Source of the DNA: Pseudoxanthomonas wuyuanensis
GTDB taxonomy: Bacteria; Pseudomonadota; Gammaproteobacteria; Xanthomonadales; Xanthomonadaceae
Reading direction: 5' to 3'
DNA length: 64,000 bases
NCBI RefSeq assembly: GCF_900215535.1
Contig: NZ_OCND01000002.1
Coordinates: 372,001 to 436,000 of the forward strand
Part shown: positions 35,985 to 46,100 of the stretch, piece after piece
How positions within the stretch are numbered: the first letter of the stretch is position 1
How the letters are laid out: every line of letters begins with the position of its first letter
Position numbers and translations under genes: made by a program
The notes under the pieces: generated by a model
Told to the model about the DNA's origin: nothing
Seen by the model: only the letters and a program-made list of their open reading frames with translations
Databases searched by the model: none

Positions 35985-36093
35985 TCGCTTGTTCCGGATG
36001 AAGGGATGGCCAGGTATGACCGCTGGCCCAGGCCGGCAGGGCAGGTCTGCGGTTACCCTTCCGGTCCGATTCTCTGAAAGCCGAGCATTGACC

Positions 36094-38589
36094 ATGCCCA
36101 TTTCCCGGTGTTTGCTGTGGTTGTTCCTGCTTCTGGCGCTGCCGTCCGCGGCCATCCCGGCAAAAGAAGCCCCGGCGCTGGCTGCTGCGTCCGCTGCCGG
36201 TGGTTACGAATTGCCGCCGCCGGCGCTGCAGGCGCTGGTGGATGCGCCGCGGCCGCCGCAGCTGGCCATCAGTCCCCGCCGCGATCTGCTGTCGCTGACG
36301 CAGACGCCTTCGCTGCCGGGCATCGACGTGGTGGCCCAGCCGGAGCTGAAGCTGGCCGGCCTGCGCATCAATCCGCGCACCTACGCACAGAGCCGCTTCT
36401 CGTTCGGCAGCGATTTGTGGCTGCTGGAGATCGCATCAGGCAAGGAAATCCGCATCCAGGGACTGCCACAGCCGCTGTCGGTGGCCAGTTCCAGCTGGTC
36501 GCCGGATCAGAACTACATCGCCTTCAACCAGGTCGACGCCAGGCGCGGCAGCAACGAGTTGTGGCTGATCGACGTCAAAGCGCGCAGTGCGCGGCGGTTG
36601 ATTTCGCAGCCATTGAACACGGTGGCCGGCCGCGGCTATCGCTGGATGCCTGACAGTCAGCGCCTGCTGGTGCAGCTGCTGCCGGAGGGGCAGGGCGAGG
36701 CGCCGGCTTCCGATGGCGGCATTCCCGTTGGCCCCAATACGCAGCAGACCCAGTCGGGCAACGGCGTCACCCAGATACGCACCTACCAGGACCTGCTGAA
36801 GAACGAAACCGATGCGCGCCTGTTCGAGCATTACCTGCGCTCGCAGACGGCGCTGGTGGATCTGGCCGGCAACGTGGCCAGACTCGGCGTGCCGGCGCTG
36901 ACGCTGTCGGTGGAAGCCTCGCCGGATGGCCGCTACCTGTTGAACCAGCGCATCGAGCGGCCATTCTCGTATCTGGTGCCGTATCGCCGTTTCCCGCGCC
37001 GTATCGAAGTGCTGGATTTGCAGGGGCGGCTGGTGCATGAGGTGGCCAAGCTGCCGCTGGTGGAAGGACTGCCCACCGGCAACGACGCCGTGGCGACCGG
37101 CGTACGCGACATCGAATGGCGCGGCGACGCACCGGCTACGCTGGTGTGGGCCGAGGCGCAGGACGGCGGCGATCCCGCCCGCAACGCCGACATCCGCGAT
37201 GCGGTGCTGATGCAGGCGGCGCCGTTCGAGCGCCCGCCGGTCACGCTGGCGCGGCTGGGCATGCGCTACGGCGGCATCTACTGGGGCGGCGGCGAGCTGG
37301 CGTTGCTGAGCGAATACTGGTGGAAAACCCGCCAGGTCAGGGAATGGCGAATCGCGCCGGATCACGCCGACCGCGACCCGCAACTGATACGCGATGGCTC
37401 GTACGAGGACCGCTACAACGATCCCGGCAGGCCGGTCACCGTCGTCGACGAGAACGGCCAGTCCCGCCTGCTGATCGCCGATGGCGAGAGCATCTTCCGC
37501 CGCGGCGACGGCGCATCGCCGGAAGGCGACCGCCCGTTCCTGGACCGCGTGGATCTGCGCGATGGCGCAAGCGTGCGCCTGTTCCATTCGCAGCCGCCGT
37601 ACTACGAAGCGCCGCACGCCGTGCTCGACAGCGCCGGTCAGCGCGTGTTGACCGCGCGCGAATCGCAGGACGAGCCGGCCAACTTCTACGTGCGCGATCT
37701 GCAGCAGGCGCAAGCCGAGCCGCGCGCGCTGACCCGTTTCCCGCACCCCACGCCGCAACTCAAAGGCGTCAGCAAGGAACAGATCCGCTACAAGCGCGGC
37801 GATGGTGTCGATCTGACCGGCACGCTGTATCTGCCGCCCGGTTACGATGCCAGGCGCGACGGTCCGCTGCCGATGCTGATGTGGGCCTATCCGTCCGAGT
37901 TCAAATCGGCCGAGGCCGCCAGCCAGGTGACCGACTCGCCGTATCGCTTCAACGCGGTCGGCTACTGGGGCCCGCAGGCGTTCCTGGCCATGGGTTATGC
38001 GGTGCTGGACGACTTTTCGGTGCCCATCGTCGGCGAAGGCGACAAGGAACCCAACGACACCTACGTGCCGCAACTGGTTGCCAGCGCCGAGGCGGCAGTC
38101 GATGAAGTGGTGCGCCGCGGCGTGGCCGACCGCCAGCGCATCGCGGTCGGCGGGCATTCCTACGGCGCGTTCATGACCGCCAATCTGCTGGCGCATACGC
38201 GGCTGTTCAAGGCCGGCATCGCCCGCAGCGGCGCCTACAACCGCACGTTGACGCCGTTCGGTTTCCAGGCCGAGGAACGCAATTTCTGGCAGGCCGGCGA
38301 TGTCTATGGCGCGATGTCGCCGTTCAACCATGCCGACAGCATCAAGGATGCGTTGTTGTTGATCCATGGCGAGCAGGACAACAACTCGGGCACGTTCCCG
38401 ATCCAGAGCGAACGCATGTATGCGGCCATCAAGGGCCTGGGCGGCAACGCGCGGTTGGTGATGCTGCCCAACGAATCGCATGGCTACCGCGCCCGCGAAT
38501 CGATCCTGCATATGCTGGCCGAGTCCAATCGCTGGCTGGAGACCTATCTGAAACAGCCCGCGCCGGCGCCTTCCGCCGTGGCGCGCTGA
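36094..38589 (+). CDS. Secreted S9-family serine peptidase (glutamyl endopeptidase-like)
   Basis: The 831-residue protein has a signal peptide (MPISRCLLWLFLLLALPSAA), a beta-propeller region at about 60-560 and a C-terminal alpha/beta-hydrolase catalytic domain. The triad is visible: serine in GGHSYGAFMTANL near residue 685, aspartate in GEQDNNSGTFP, and histidine in NESHGYRARES. The sequence resembles the glutamyl-endopeptidase branch of prolyl oligopeptidases more than dipeptidyl peptidase IV. It would degrade peptides in the periplasm. The start at 36094 opens the signal peptide; the frame extends upstream to 35989 without support. Confidence 0.9.
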   Translation: MPISRCLLWLFLLLALPSAAIPAKEAPALAAASAAGGYELPPPALQALVDAPRPPQLAISPRRDLLSLTQTPSLPGIDVVAQPELKLAGLRINPRTYAQSRFSFGSDLWLLEIASGKEIRIQGLPQPLSVASSSWSPDQNYIAFNQVDARRGSNELWLIDVKARSARRLISQPLNTVAGRGYRWMPDSQRLLVQLLPEGQGEAPASDGGIPVGPNTQQTQSGNGVTQIRTYQDLLKNETDARLFEHYLRSQTALVDLAGNVARLGVPALTLSVEASPDGRYLLNQRIERPFSYLVPYRRFPRRIEVLDLQGRLVHEVAKLPLVEGLPTGNDAVATGVRDIEWRGDAPATLVWAEAQDGGDPARNADIRDAVLMQAAPFERPPVTLARLGMRYGGIYWGGGELALLSEYWWKTRQVREWRIAPDHADRDPQLIRDGSYEDRYNDPGRPVTVVDENGQSRLLIADGESIFRRGDGASPEGDRPFLDRVDLRDGASVRLFHSQPPYYEAPHAVLDSAGQRVLTARESQDEPANFYVRDLQQAQAEPRALTRFPHPTPQLKGVSKEQIRYKRGDGVDLTGTLYLPPGYDARRDGPLPMLMWAYPSEFKSAEAASQVTDSPYRFNAVGYWGPQAFLAMGYAVLDDFSVPIVGEGDKEPNDTYVPQLVASAEAAVDEVVRRGVADRQRIAVGGHSYGAFMTANLLAHTRLFKAGIARSGAYNRTLTPFGFQAEERNFWQAGDVYGAMSPFNHADSIKDALLLIHGEQDNNSGTFPIQSERMYAAIKGLGGNARLVMLPNESHGYRARESILHMLAESNRWLETYLKQPAPAPSAVAR

Positions 38590-38778
38590 GCGGACGGTGC
38601 GCGGAAACGGCGCCGCAGGTGCGTCGTTTCCGTACCATTTGCGCACCATTCCCGCTGCCCGGGCTTGTCTTGCCGGACAACGGGCAAAACCGGTCGCCAT
38701 CGCATGTGGCGGTGCACAAAAGACGGCCCGATTGGGTTATGTTCGGAATCCCCTCCGACCGCCCGCCAGTCTGTCGCA

Positions 38779-41502
38779 ATGAATGAACCCCGCAGTCTCG
38801 AGTTCGCTCCGCCCGATGCGCCGTTGCGCGACGATGTCCGCCGCCTCGGCGCGCTGGTTGGCGACATGCTGGCCGAACAGGTTTCGCCGGCATTCCTGGA
38901 GGAAGTCGAACGCGTACGCACGACCGCCATCGCCCGCCGCCAGACCGACGCCCCGCCGCAGTCGCTGGCAGGGCAACTGGCCGGTTTGCCGCCGGCGGAA
39001 GCCGAATCGCTGATCCGCGCCTTCAGCACCTATTTCCAGGTCGTCAATATTGCCGAGCGGGTGCACCGCATCCGCCGCCGCCGCGACTACCAGCGCACCG
39101 GCAGCCGCACGCCGCAGCCGGACGGCCTGCACGATGCGCTGCTGAAGATGAAAGCCCAGGGCGTGACCCTGGACGAACTGGCGCAGTGGCTGCCGCGGAT
39201 CGACATCGAGCCGGTGTTCACCGCCCATCCGACCGAAGCCGTGCGCCGCGCGCTGCTGGAAAAAGAACAGTTGATGGTCGCCAGCCTGATCAACGATCTG
39301 GATGGCCAGCGCACGCCCGGCGAGCGCGCCACCGACATCGCGCGCTTCCGCATGGCGCTGACCTCGGCCTGGCAGACCTCCGATTCCTCGCCGGTGCGTC
39401 CGGGCGTGGAGGACGAGCGCGAGCACGTCGGCTTCTATCTGATCGAAGTGCTGTACCGGGTCATGCCGGTGCTGTATGAAACGCTGGAAAACGCCATTAC
39501 CGAGGTCTACGGCCCGGCGCCTGAGGTCACCACGCATCTGCCGCGGCTGCTGCGCTTCGGCACCTGGGTGGGCGGCGACATGGACGGCAATCCCAATGTC
39601 GACGCCGGCACCATTGCCGCCACCTTGCAGGCGCAGCGCACGGCCATTCTTGCCCGCTACCGCAAGGAACTGTGGCAGCTGACCTCATTGCTCAGCCAGT
39701 CCACGTCTGTCGTCGGCGTTTCGCCGGAAGTGCTGGCACGGTTGGAGGAATACCGCGCGCTGTTGCCGGAAGCCGCCGCAAAGTCGCGCCCGCGCCATGG
39801 CGACATGCCGTACCGGTTGCTCAACGATCTGATGCGCGCGCGCCTGCAGGCCACGCTGGAAGACCGCCCGGAAGGCTACGGCTCGCCGGAGCAATTCGCG
39901 CACGATGTCGATCTGATCCTGCGCAGCCTGGAAGCCAACCGCGGCATCCATGCCGGCTGGTTCGCGGTGCGCCGGCTGGCCTGGCGCGTGCGCAGTTTCG
40001 GGTTCCACCTGGCGCGCCTGGACGTGCGCCAGGAATCCAGCGTGCATGCGCGTGCGGTGGCCGCGGCGCTGGGCGACGATGGCTGGGAATCGCGCGATGC
40101 GGTGGAGCGCGGCACGCTGCTGGGCGCCTATGCCAGCGGCGAAAAGCCGTTGCCGGCGGCCGACGACGAGACCAACCGGCGTCTGGATGCCGTGTTCGCC
40201 ACCCTGGCCGACGCCCGCCAGCGCCACGGCACCGAGGCGCTGGGCGCCTACATCATCAGCATGGCGCACAACCGCGCCGACGTGCTGACCGTGCTGGCGC
40301 TGGCGCGCCGCGGCGGTTTGGTCGATGGCGATGGCCATGTGCCGCTGGATATCGCACCGCTGTTCGAAACCGTGGGCGATCTGCAGCACGGCCCGGACAC
40401 GCTGCGCGACCTGATGGCCGACCCGGTCTACCGCGCCCACCTGGCCGCGCGCGGCAACGTGCAGATGGTGATGCTGGGGTATTCGGACAGCGGCAAGGAT
40501 GGCGGCATTGCGGCCTCGCGCTGGGGCCTGCAGCGCGGCCAGGTGGAACTGCTGCAGGCGGCCAACGAACTGGGCATCAAGCTGACCTTCTTCCACGGCC
40601 GCGGCGGGTCCATCAGCCGCGGCGGCGGCAAGACCACGCGCGCGGTGGATGCGTCCCCGCGCGGCAGCGTGGACGGACGGCTGCGCGTCACCGAACAGGG
40701 CGAGGTCATCCACCGCAAGTACGGCATCCGTGCGCTGGCGCTGCGCTCGCTGGAACAGGCTACCGGTGCGGTGCTGGTGTCCAGCCTGCGTCCGCGTCCG
40801 CCGGAACCGCGCGAGGCGCCGTGGCGCGAGGTCATGGACCGGGTTTCTGCGGAAAGCACCAAGGCCTACCGCGCCTTCGTCGATGCGCCGGGGTTCATGG
40901 ACTATTTCCGCAATGCCACGCCGATCGACGTGATCGAGCGGATGACGCTGGGTTCGCGGCCCTCGCGCCGGCTGGGCCAGGATGCGGCGCTGACCAATCT
41001 GCGTGCGATTCCATGGGTGTTCGCCTGGAGCCAGGCGCGCGCGGTGATTCCGGGCTGGTACGGCGTGGGCAGCGGACTGAAGGCGGTGGTCGAGGCCGGC
41101 GGCGAAGAAACCCTGCACGAAATGGCCCGCGACTGGCCGTTCTTCAAGACCTTCCTCGACGATATCTCGATGGTGCTGGCCAAGGGCGACCTGAGCATCG
41201 CGCAGATGTTTTCGCGCATGGCCGGCCCGCTGCACGACGAGTTCTTCCCGCGCATCCAGCGCGAACACGCGCTCACGCTGGAATGGGTGATGAAGTTGAA
41301 CGGCAACGAATGGCTGCTGCAGCACGATCAGCGGCTGGCGCTGTCGATCCGGCTGCGCAATCCCTACATCGACCCGATCAGCGTGCTGCAGGCGGATCTG
41401 CTCAAGCGCTGGCGCGACAGCGGCCGCGAAGACGACACCCTGCTGCGCGTGCTGGTGGCCAGCATCAACGGCGTGTCGCAGGGCGTGCAGAACACCGGCT
41501 GA
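38779..41502 (+). CDS. ppc: Phosphoenolpyruvate carboxylase
   Basis: Ppc makes oxaloacetate from PEP and bicarbonate to refill the TCA cycle. The 907-residue length is standard. The first active-site motif is [15 protein letters not shown], with the catalytic histidine near residue 152. The second is [20 protein letters not shown], and the glycine loop is [14 protein letters not shown]. The C-terminus ends QGVQNTG, the conserved allosteric tail. The ATG at 38779 starts MNEPRSLEF. It appears to be a single gene. Confidence 0.97.
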   Translation: MNEPRSLEFAPPDAPLRDDVRRLGALVGDMLAEQVSPAFLEEVERVRTTAIARRQTDAPPQSLAGQLAGLPPAEAESLIRAFSTYFQVVNIAERVHRIRRRRDYQRTGSRTPQPDGLHDALLKMKAQGVTLDELAQWLPRIDIEPVFTAHPTEAVRRALLEKEQLMVASLINDLDGQRTPGERATDIARFRMALTSAWQTSDSSPVRPGVEDEREHVGFYLIEVLYRVMPVLYETLENAITEVYGPAPEVTTHLPRLLRFGTWVGGDMDGNPNVDAGTIAATLQAQRTAILARYRKELWQLTSLLSQSTSVVGVSPEVLARLEEYRALLPEAAAKSRPRHGDMPYRLLNDLMRARLQATLEDRPEGYGSPEQFAHDVDLILRSLEANRGIHAGWFAVRRLAWRVRSFGFHLARLDVRQESSVHARAVAAALGDDGWESRDAVERGTLLGAYASGEKPLPAADDETNRRLDAVFATLADARQRHGTEALGAYIISMAHNRADVLTVLALARRGGLVDGDGHVPLDIAPLFETVGDLQHGPDTLRDLMADPVYRAHLAARGNVQMVMLGYSDSGKDGGIAASRWGLQRGQVELLQAANELGIKLTFFHGRGGSISRGGGKTTRAVDASPRGSVDGRLRVTEQGEVIHRKYGIRALALRSLEQATGAVLVSSLRPRPPEPREAPWREVMDRVSAESTKAYRAFVDAPGFMDYFRNATPIDVIERMTLGSRPSRRLGQDAALTNLRAIPWVFAWSQARAVIPGWYGVGSGLKAVVEAGGEETLHEMARDWPFFKTFLDDISMVLAKGDLSIAQMFSRMAGPLHDEFFPRIQREHALTLEWVMKLNGNEWLLQHDQRLALSIRLRNPYIDPISVLQADLLKRWRDSGREDDTLLRVLVASINGVSQGVQNTG

Positions 41503-41524
41503 GCCGGTATTGCCGAGCGCTTCT

Positions 41525-41661
41525 TGTGGGAGCGACGTCAGTCGCGACCGAAACAATTGAACAGCATAGGCGCCGTTCCCCGTAGGAGCGCCGCCCCGGC
41601 GCGAGCCTTTACGCGTATCGCGATGGGGAGGGAAGAGCTCGCGACTGATGTCGCTCCTACA
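41525..41661. repeat. Cluster of three REP elements between ppc and uup
   Basis: TGTGGGAGCGACGTCAGTCG begins at 41525. A diverged copy, GTAGGAGCGCCGCCCCGGCG, lies at 41582, and an inverted copy, CGACTGATGTCGCTCCTACA, ends at 41661. They occupy nearly the whole 165-base gap between the convergent genes, where they may double as transcript ends. Confidence 0.88.
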
Positions 41662-41667
41662 GACCGA

Positions 41668-43539
41668 TCAGCCGTCCAGTTCGCCCCAGCGGCGGTAGGC
41701 GGTGTCCAGTTCGGCCTGCAAAGCGGCCAGCGCTTCGTTGGCCTTGAGCAGGGCGGTGGCGTCCTGCTGGTAGTAGGCGGGGTCGTTCATCGCCTCGGTG
41801 CGCCGGGCGATGTCGGTTTCCAGCGCTTCGATCCTGGCCGGCAGCTGTTCCAGTTCGCGCGCGTCCTTGTAGCTGAGCTTGCGCCTGGGTTCTGCGGCGG
41901 CGACGGCCGTCACGGGAGCGGCGACGGGCTTGGACGCCGGCTCCGGTTCGGTCGCGAACAGCGCCGCCGGCCGTTGCCGCACCCAGTCGCTGTAGCCGCC
42001 CACGTAGTCCGCCAGCCGGCCCTGGCCTTCCAGCACCAGGGTGCTGGTCACCACGTTGTCGATGAACTCGCGGTCGTGGCTGACCAGCAGCAGCGTGCCC
42101 TTGTAGTCGGCCAGCAGTTCTTCCAGCAGTTCCAGCGTTTCCACGTCCAGGTCGTTGGTCGGTTCGTCCATCACCAGCAGGTTGGACGGCTGCGCGAACA
42201 GCTTGGCCAGCAGCAGGCGGTTGCGTTCGCCGCCGGACAGCCGGGTGATCGGCGCGCGCGCGCGTTCGGGCGAGAACAGGAAGTCCTGCAGGTAGCCGAT
42301 GATGTGCTTGCGGCTGCCGTTGATTTCGACGAAGTCGGTGCCCTCGCCGACGTTTTCCAGCGCGGTCAGCGATTCATCCAGCTTGCTGCGATGCTGATCG
42401 AAGTAGGCGATCTGCAGGCCGGTGCCCAGCGTCACTTCGCCCTGCTGCGGGGCCAGTTCGCCCAGCAGGATTTTCAGCAGCGTCGACTTGCCGGCGCCGT
42501 TGGGCCCGATGATGCCGACCCGATCGCCGCGCAGGATCGTCGCCGAAACGTTGTCCAGCAGCACGCGGCCGTCGTAGGCCTGGGTGACGCCCTTGGCTTC
42601 GATGACCTTCTTGCCGGAATTCTGCGCGCTGGCCACTTCCATGCGGACGTTGCCGGACAGTTCGCGGCGCTGCGCGCGCTCGCGGCGCATCGCCTTCAGT
42701 GCGGTGACTCGGCCTTCGTTGCGGGTGCGGCGCGCCTTGATGCCCTGGCGGATCCAGACTTCCTCCTGCGCCAGCAGCTTGTCGAAGCGGGCGTTTTCCT
42801 GCGCTTCGGCATGCAGCCGTTCCTCGCGGCGGCGCAGGTAATTGTCGTAGTCGCCGGGCCAGCTGGTGACCTGGCCACGGTCGATCTCGACGATGCGGGT
42901 GGCCAGCGAACGCAGGAAGCTGCGGTCGTGGGTGATGAAGACGATGCTGCCCTCGAACTGCTTCAGGAAGCCTTCCAGCCAGGCGATGGCATCGATGTCC
43001 AGATGGTTGGTGGGCTCGTCCAGCAGCAGGATGTCCGGCTTGCGCACCAGCGCTTGCGCCAGCAGCACGCGGCGCTTCATGCCGCCGGACAGGGCGGCGA
43101 AGTCGGCGTCTTCGGGCAGTTCCAGCTTGCTCAGCACCTGCTCGACGCGACGGTCCAGATCCCAGCCGTGCTGGGCCTCGATCTGCGCCTGCGCCTCGCC
43201 CATCGCGTCCATATCGCCGTCGTGCAGCGCGTGGTGGTACTGCGCCAGCAGATGGCCCAGATCGCCCAGGCCTTCGGCGACCACGTCGAACACCGTGCCG
43301 CTAGTATCCTGCGGGACTTCCTGCGCCATCCGCGCGACGATGACGCCGTTCTGCTGGCGTACCTCGCCGTCGTCGGCTTTCAGTTCACCGGCCAGCAGCC
43401 GCATCAGCGTGGATTTGCCCGCGCCGTTGCGCCCCACGATGCAGATGCGCTCGTTGGGTTCAATGCTCAGGTCGACGTGTTCGAGGAGAAGCGGCCCGCC
43501 GACACTGAAGTCGACCCGCTGGAGTTGCATCAAGGACAT
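41668..43539 (-). CDS. uup: ABC-F family ATPase Uup
   Basis: This soluble ATPase of 623 residues has two ABC domains and no membrane segments. Walker A sites are GRNGAGKST near residue 37 and GPNGAGKST near 345. Signatures are LSGGMKRRVLLAQAL and LSGGERNRLLLAKL, each followed by LLLDEPTNHLD or LVMDEPTNDLD. A C-terminal coiled coil (about 545-620, ARELEQLPARIEALETDIAR) marks it as Uup rather than EttA or YheS. ABC-F proteins act on the ribosome; Uup is also linked to transposon-excision frequency. Confidence 0.93.
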   Translation of the reverse strand: MSLMQLQRVDFSVGGPLLLEHVDLSIEPNERICIVGRNGAGKSTLMRLLAGELKADDGEVRQQNGVIVARMAQEVPQDTSGTVFDVVAEGLGDLGHLLAQYHHALHDGDMDAMGEAQAQIEAQHGWDLDRRVEQVLSKLELPEDADFAALSGGMKRRVLLAQALVRKPDILLLDEPTNHLDIDAIAWLEGFLKQFEGSIVFITHDRSFLRSLATRIVEIDRGQVTSWPGDYDNYLRRREERLHAEAQENARFDKLLAQEEVWIRQGIKARRTRNEGRVTALKAMRRERAQRRELSGNVRMEVASAQNSGKKVIEAKGVTQAYDGRVLLDNVSATILRGDRVGIIGPNGAGKSTLLKILLGELAPQQGEVTLGTGLQIAYFDQHRSKLDESLTALENVGEGTDFVEINGSRKHIIGYLQDFLFSPERARAPITRLSGGERNRLLLAKLFAQPSNLLVMDEPTNDLDVETLELLEELLADYKGTLLLVSHDREFIDNVVTSTLVLEGQGRLADYVGGYSDWVRQRPAALFATEPEPASKPVAAPVTAVAAAEPRRKLSYKDARELEQLPARIEALETDIARRTEAMNDPAYYQQDATALLKANEALAALQAELDTAYRRWGELDG

Positions 43540-43716
43540 GGGCCATTGTACCGCGCCGCGCCAGACCTGCGGACGCGCCTGGCGGCGCTACCGCCCAGTT
43601 GCGTGTTCCGCATACGTTCTCGTTCTTCCTTGCCTGCATACCCGCAGACCCGGCGCGCAGCCCTTGCAGCGTGCGCTGCCTGGAGCGGACGGCGGTGCAG
43701 CGGAGCAAGCTTCGCC

Positions 43717-44700
43717 CTACTGGAACCCGTAACGCACCACATGGAAGAACACCGGCGCGGCGAACACCACCGAGTCCAGCCGGTCCAGGATACCGCCATG
43801 GCCTTCGATCATCTCGCCCCAGTCCTTGGCGCCCAGGCTGCGCTTGACCGCCGACAGCGCCAATCCGCCCAGGAATCCGCACAGCACGATCAGCAGCGAC
43901 AGCAGCGCCGATTGCAGCGGGGTGAACGGCGTGATCCACCACAGCGCCGCGCCGATACCGGCCGCCGACAGGCCGCCGCCGATCAGGCCTTCCACCGTCT
44001 TCGACGGGCTGACCAGCGGCGCCAGCAGGCGTTTGCCGAACAGCTTGCCGAACACGTACTGCAGCACGTCGCTCAGCTGCACCACCAGCAGCAGATAGAA
44101 CAGCAGCATCAGGTTCTGCCCTTCGTAGCCGGGAATGCGCAGCAGCATCAGCGCCGGCGCGTGGCTCAGGCAGTACACGGTCAGCATCAACCCCCACTGG
44201 ATCTTGGTGTTGCGCTCCAGGAACTGCTCGGTATCGCCGGACAGCGCCGATACCGCCGGCAGCAGCAGAAAGCCGTAGACCGGGATGCACATGACGAACA
44301 GGCCGTACCAATCGGTGCCGATCAGCCAGTACTGCAGCGGGATGGCGACGTAGAAGCACAGGCACAGCGCCAGGTGATCGCCGCGCCGTGTGGGGGTCAG
44401 GGTGACGAACTCGCGCAGCGCGAAGAAAGACAGCAGGCCGTAAAGCACCAGCGTGGCGACCTTGCCCAGCAGGAAGCAGGCCACCAGCACCGCCGCCATC
44501 ACCCACCAGGCGCGGATGCGCGCATTGAGGTTGTCGACGACCGCGCCGGGTTTGCGCCGGCCCAGCAGCCAGCCGATGCCGCTGGCGACCAGCAGCAGCG
44601 CGATCACCCCGCCAATGACCCACCAGAACTTCATCGGCGCGCGCGCGATGGCCGCCTGCAGAAAGCTGTCCAGTTGCACGGTGGCGGCCGACAAATTCAT
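43717..44700 (-). CDS. CdsA-like phosphatidate cytidylyltransferase
   Basis: The 327-residue, roughly eight-helix membrane protein ends with the CDP-diglyceride synthase signature: SAVKRSLGAKDWGEMIEGHG, then GILDRLDS. It would make CDP-diacylglycerol from phosphatidate and CTP. It is the last gene of a three-gene set with a CDP-alcohol phosphotransferase and an acyltransferase, as in the E. coli YnbA-YnbB pair, so it may be a second copy specialised for one lipid rather than the housekeeping CdsA. Its start overlaps the acyltransferase stop by four bases. Confidence 0.88.
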   Translation of the reverse strand: MNLSAATVQLDSFLQAAIARAPMKFWWVIGGVIALLLVASGIGWLLGRRKPGAVVDNLNARIRAWWVMAAVLVACFLLGKVATLVLYGLLSFFALREFVTLTPTRRGDHLALCLCFYVAIPLQYWLIGTDWYGLFVMCIPVYGFLLLPAVSALSGDTEQFLERNTKIQWGLMLTVYCLSHAPALMLLRIPGYEGQNLMLLFYLLLVVQLSDVLQYVFGKLFGKRLLAPLVSPSKTVEGLIGGGLSAAGIGAALWWITPFTPLQSALLSLLIVLCGFLGGLALSAVKRSLGAKDWGEMIEGHGGILDRLDSVVFAAPVFFHVVRYGFQ

Positions 44701-45290
44701 GCCAGATCCGCCACCGCCTGCCAGGCGCGCTGCAGGAACGCGGCCTTGTCTTCGTCCGGCCGCAACGCCACCGGAGCGCCGAAACGCACCGTGCACACCA
44801 GCGGCACCGGCACCGGACTGCCCTTGGGCAGGCAACGGCGGGTGTTGTCCAGGTAGACCGCTATCAACTCGACCTGCGGATAGCGCCGGGCCAGGTGGAA
44901 CAGGCCGGACTTGAACGGCTGCGGCAACGGCTCATGGTTGCGGGTGCCTTCCGGGAACAGAATCAGCGAATCGCCGGCATCCAGGGCGTCGTACAGCGGC
45001 TGCAGGGCGTCGCCATCGCACTTGTCGCGGTCGCGTTCTATCAGCACCGCATTGAAGCCGCGCCGGGCGACGATCTCGCGGAGCCCGTTGCCCCAGTAGT
45101 CGCGAGCGGCCACTGGCCGGGTATGCCTGCGCAGCGGCGGCGGCAACGCCGACCACAGCGCCACCGTGTCCAGATGGCTGCCATGGTTGGCGAAATAGAT
45201 GCGCTGGGCCGGCGAGGGCTGGCTGCCGCGCCAGCGCGGATAGGCACCGATGAACAATTTGACCGTCGCCGCCAGCAGACGCGACAGCAT
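44697..45290 (-). CDS. PlsC-like 1-acyl-glycerol-3-phosphate acyltransferase
   Basis: This 197-residue PlsC-domain protein has the acyltransferase motifs FANHGSHLDTVALW (NHX4D) near residue 34, the GFNAVLIER block, and LFPEGTRNHEPL near 113. It would transfer an acyl chain to a lysophospholipid. It sits between the CDP-alcohol phosphotransferase, one base upstream, and the CdsA-like gene, with a four-base overlap, so the three are certainly one operon and suggest a dedicated phospholipid branch. Confidence 0.88.
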   Translation of the reverse strand: MLSRLLAATVKLFIGAYPRWRGSQPSPAQRIYFANHGSHLDTVALWSALPPPLRRHTRPVAARDYWGNGLREIVARRGFNAVLIERDRDKCDGDALQPLYDALDAGDSLILFPEGTRNHEPLPQPFKSGLFHLARRYPQVELIAVYLDNTRRCLPKGSPVPVPLVCTVRFGAPVALRPDEDKAAFLQRAWQAVADLA

Positions 45291-45291
45291 C

Positions 45292-45918
45292 TCAGCGACC
45301 GGAGCGGAGCTGCGCGCTGATGGCGCGGGTACGGCCGACGCAGGTCAGCAGCGAACCGGCGGCAATGGCGATGCTGCCGACCAGCAGGCTGTAGCTGCTG
45401 CCGATGGTCCAGCGCTCGAGGATGGCCAGCACGCAGGCGGCGGTCAGCACCGCCATCCGGTGCTGCTTGGCCATCGGCCCGCGGAAATCCTGCGCCAGCC
45501 CCAGGCTGCCGCCGAATACGCGCACATAGGCGGTCAACGCCGCCAGCAGCGCCCCCAGCCAACCCAGCCATGGCAGTTGCGCGGCGTGGCCCAGGCCGAC
45601 GATCAGCAGCGAGTCGGCAACCCGGTCCGGAAACTCGTTGAAGATCGCGCCGGTCGCCGTCTGCTTGCCGCCTTCCATCGCCACCATGCCGTCCAGCAGG
45701 TTGCACAGCAGCCGCAGCTGTACGCACACCGCGCACAGCAGCAGCCCGGCCAGGTTGGGCGACCACGCCAGCATCATTGCGCCGATGGCGGCAAAAAAAA
45801 CGCTCAGCAGCGAGATCTGGTTGGGCGTGATGGACGATTGCGCCAGCGCGGCGCTGAGTTTCTGCGCCCAACCGCTGGCGCGCGCGGCGATCGGTCGGCG
45901 GTCGGTTCGGTTCCCCAT
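45292..45918 (-). CDS. CDP-alcohol phosphotransferase family protein with a diverged active-site motif
   Basis: The 208-residue product has about five membrane helices and the CDP-alcohol phosphotransferase fold. The canonical motif is D-x2-DG-x2-AR-x8-9-G-x3-D-x3-D. Here it reads NLLDGMVAMEGGKQ then GAIFNEFPDRVAD, so the AR arginine is methionine, the first aspartate is asparagine and the penultimate one is asparagine. This resembles a YnbA-like variant rather than PgsA or PssA. The start at 45918 (MGNRTD) was preferred over 45936. It heads the three-gene lipid operon. Confidence 0.8.
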   Translation of the reverse strand: MGNRTDRRPIAARASGWAQKLSAALAQSSITPNQISLLSVFFAAIGAMMLAWSPNLAGLLLCAVCVQLRLLCNLLDGMVAMEGGKQTATGAIFNEFPDRVADSLLIVGLGHAAQLPWLGWLGALLAALTAYVRVFGGSLGLAQDFRGPMAKQHRMAVLTAACVLAILERWTIGSSYSLLVGSIAIAAGSLLTCVGRTRAISAQLRSGR

Positions 45919-46100
45919 CGGCCGATGGTAGACCAAAAGAATGCGGCCGTTGGCGCGTGTTGCGGGCTTTGCGATGACTTACGCAAAAGTTCACGGCCTG
46001 TCCCGGGATCCGGCCACGGGTGGGCCACCGCTGCCTGCCGTGCATTGCAGGACTCACGTATCATCCGGGTATCCGCAGTTTCAGCGCTGGTGGCAGAACA

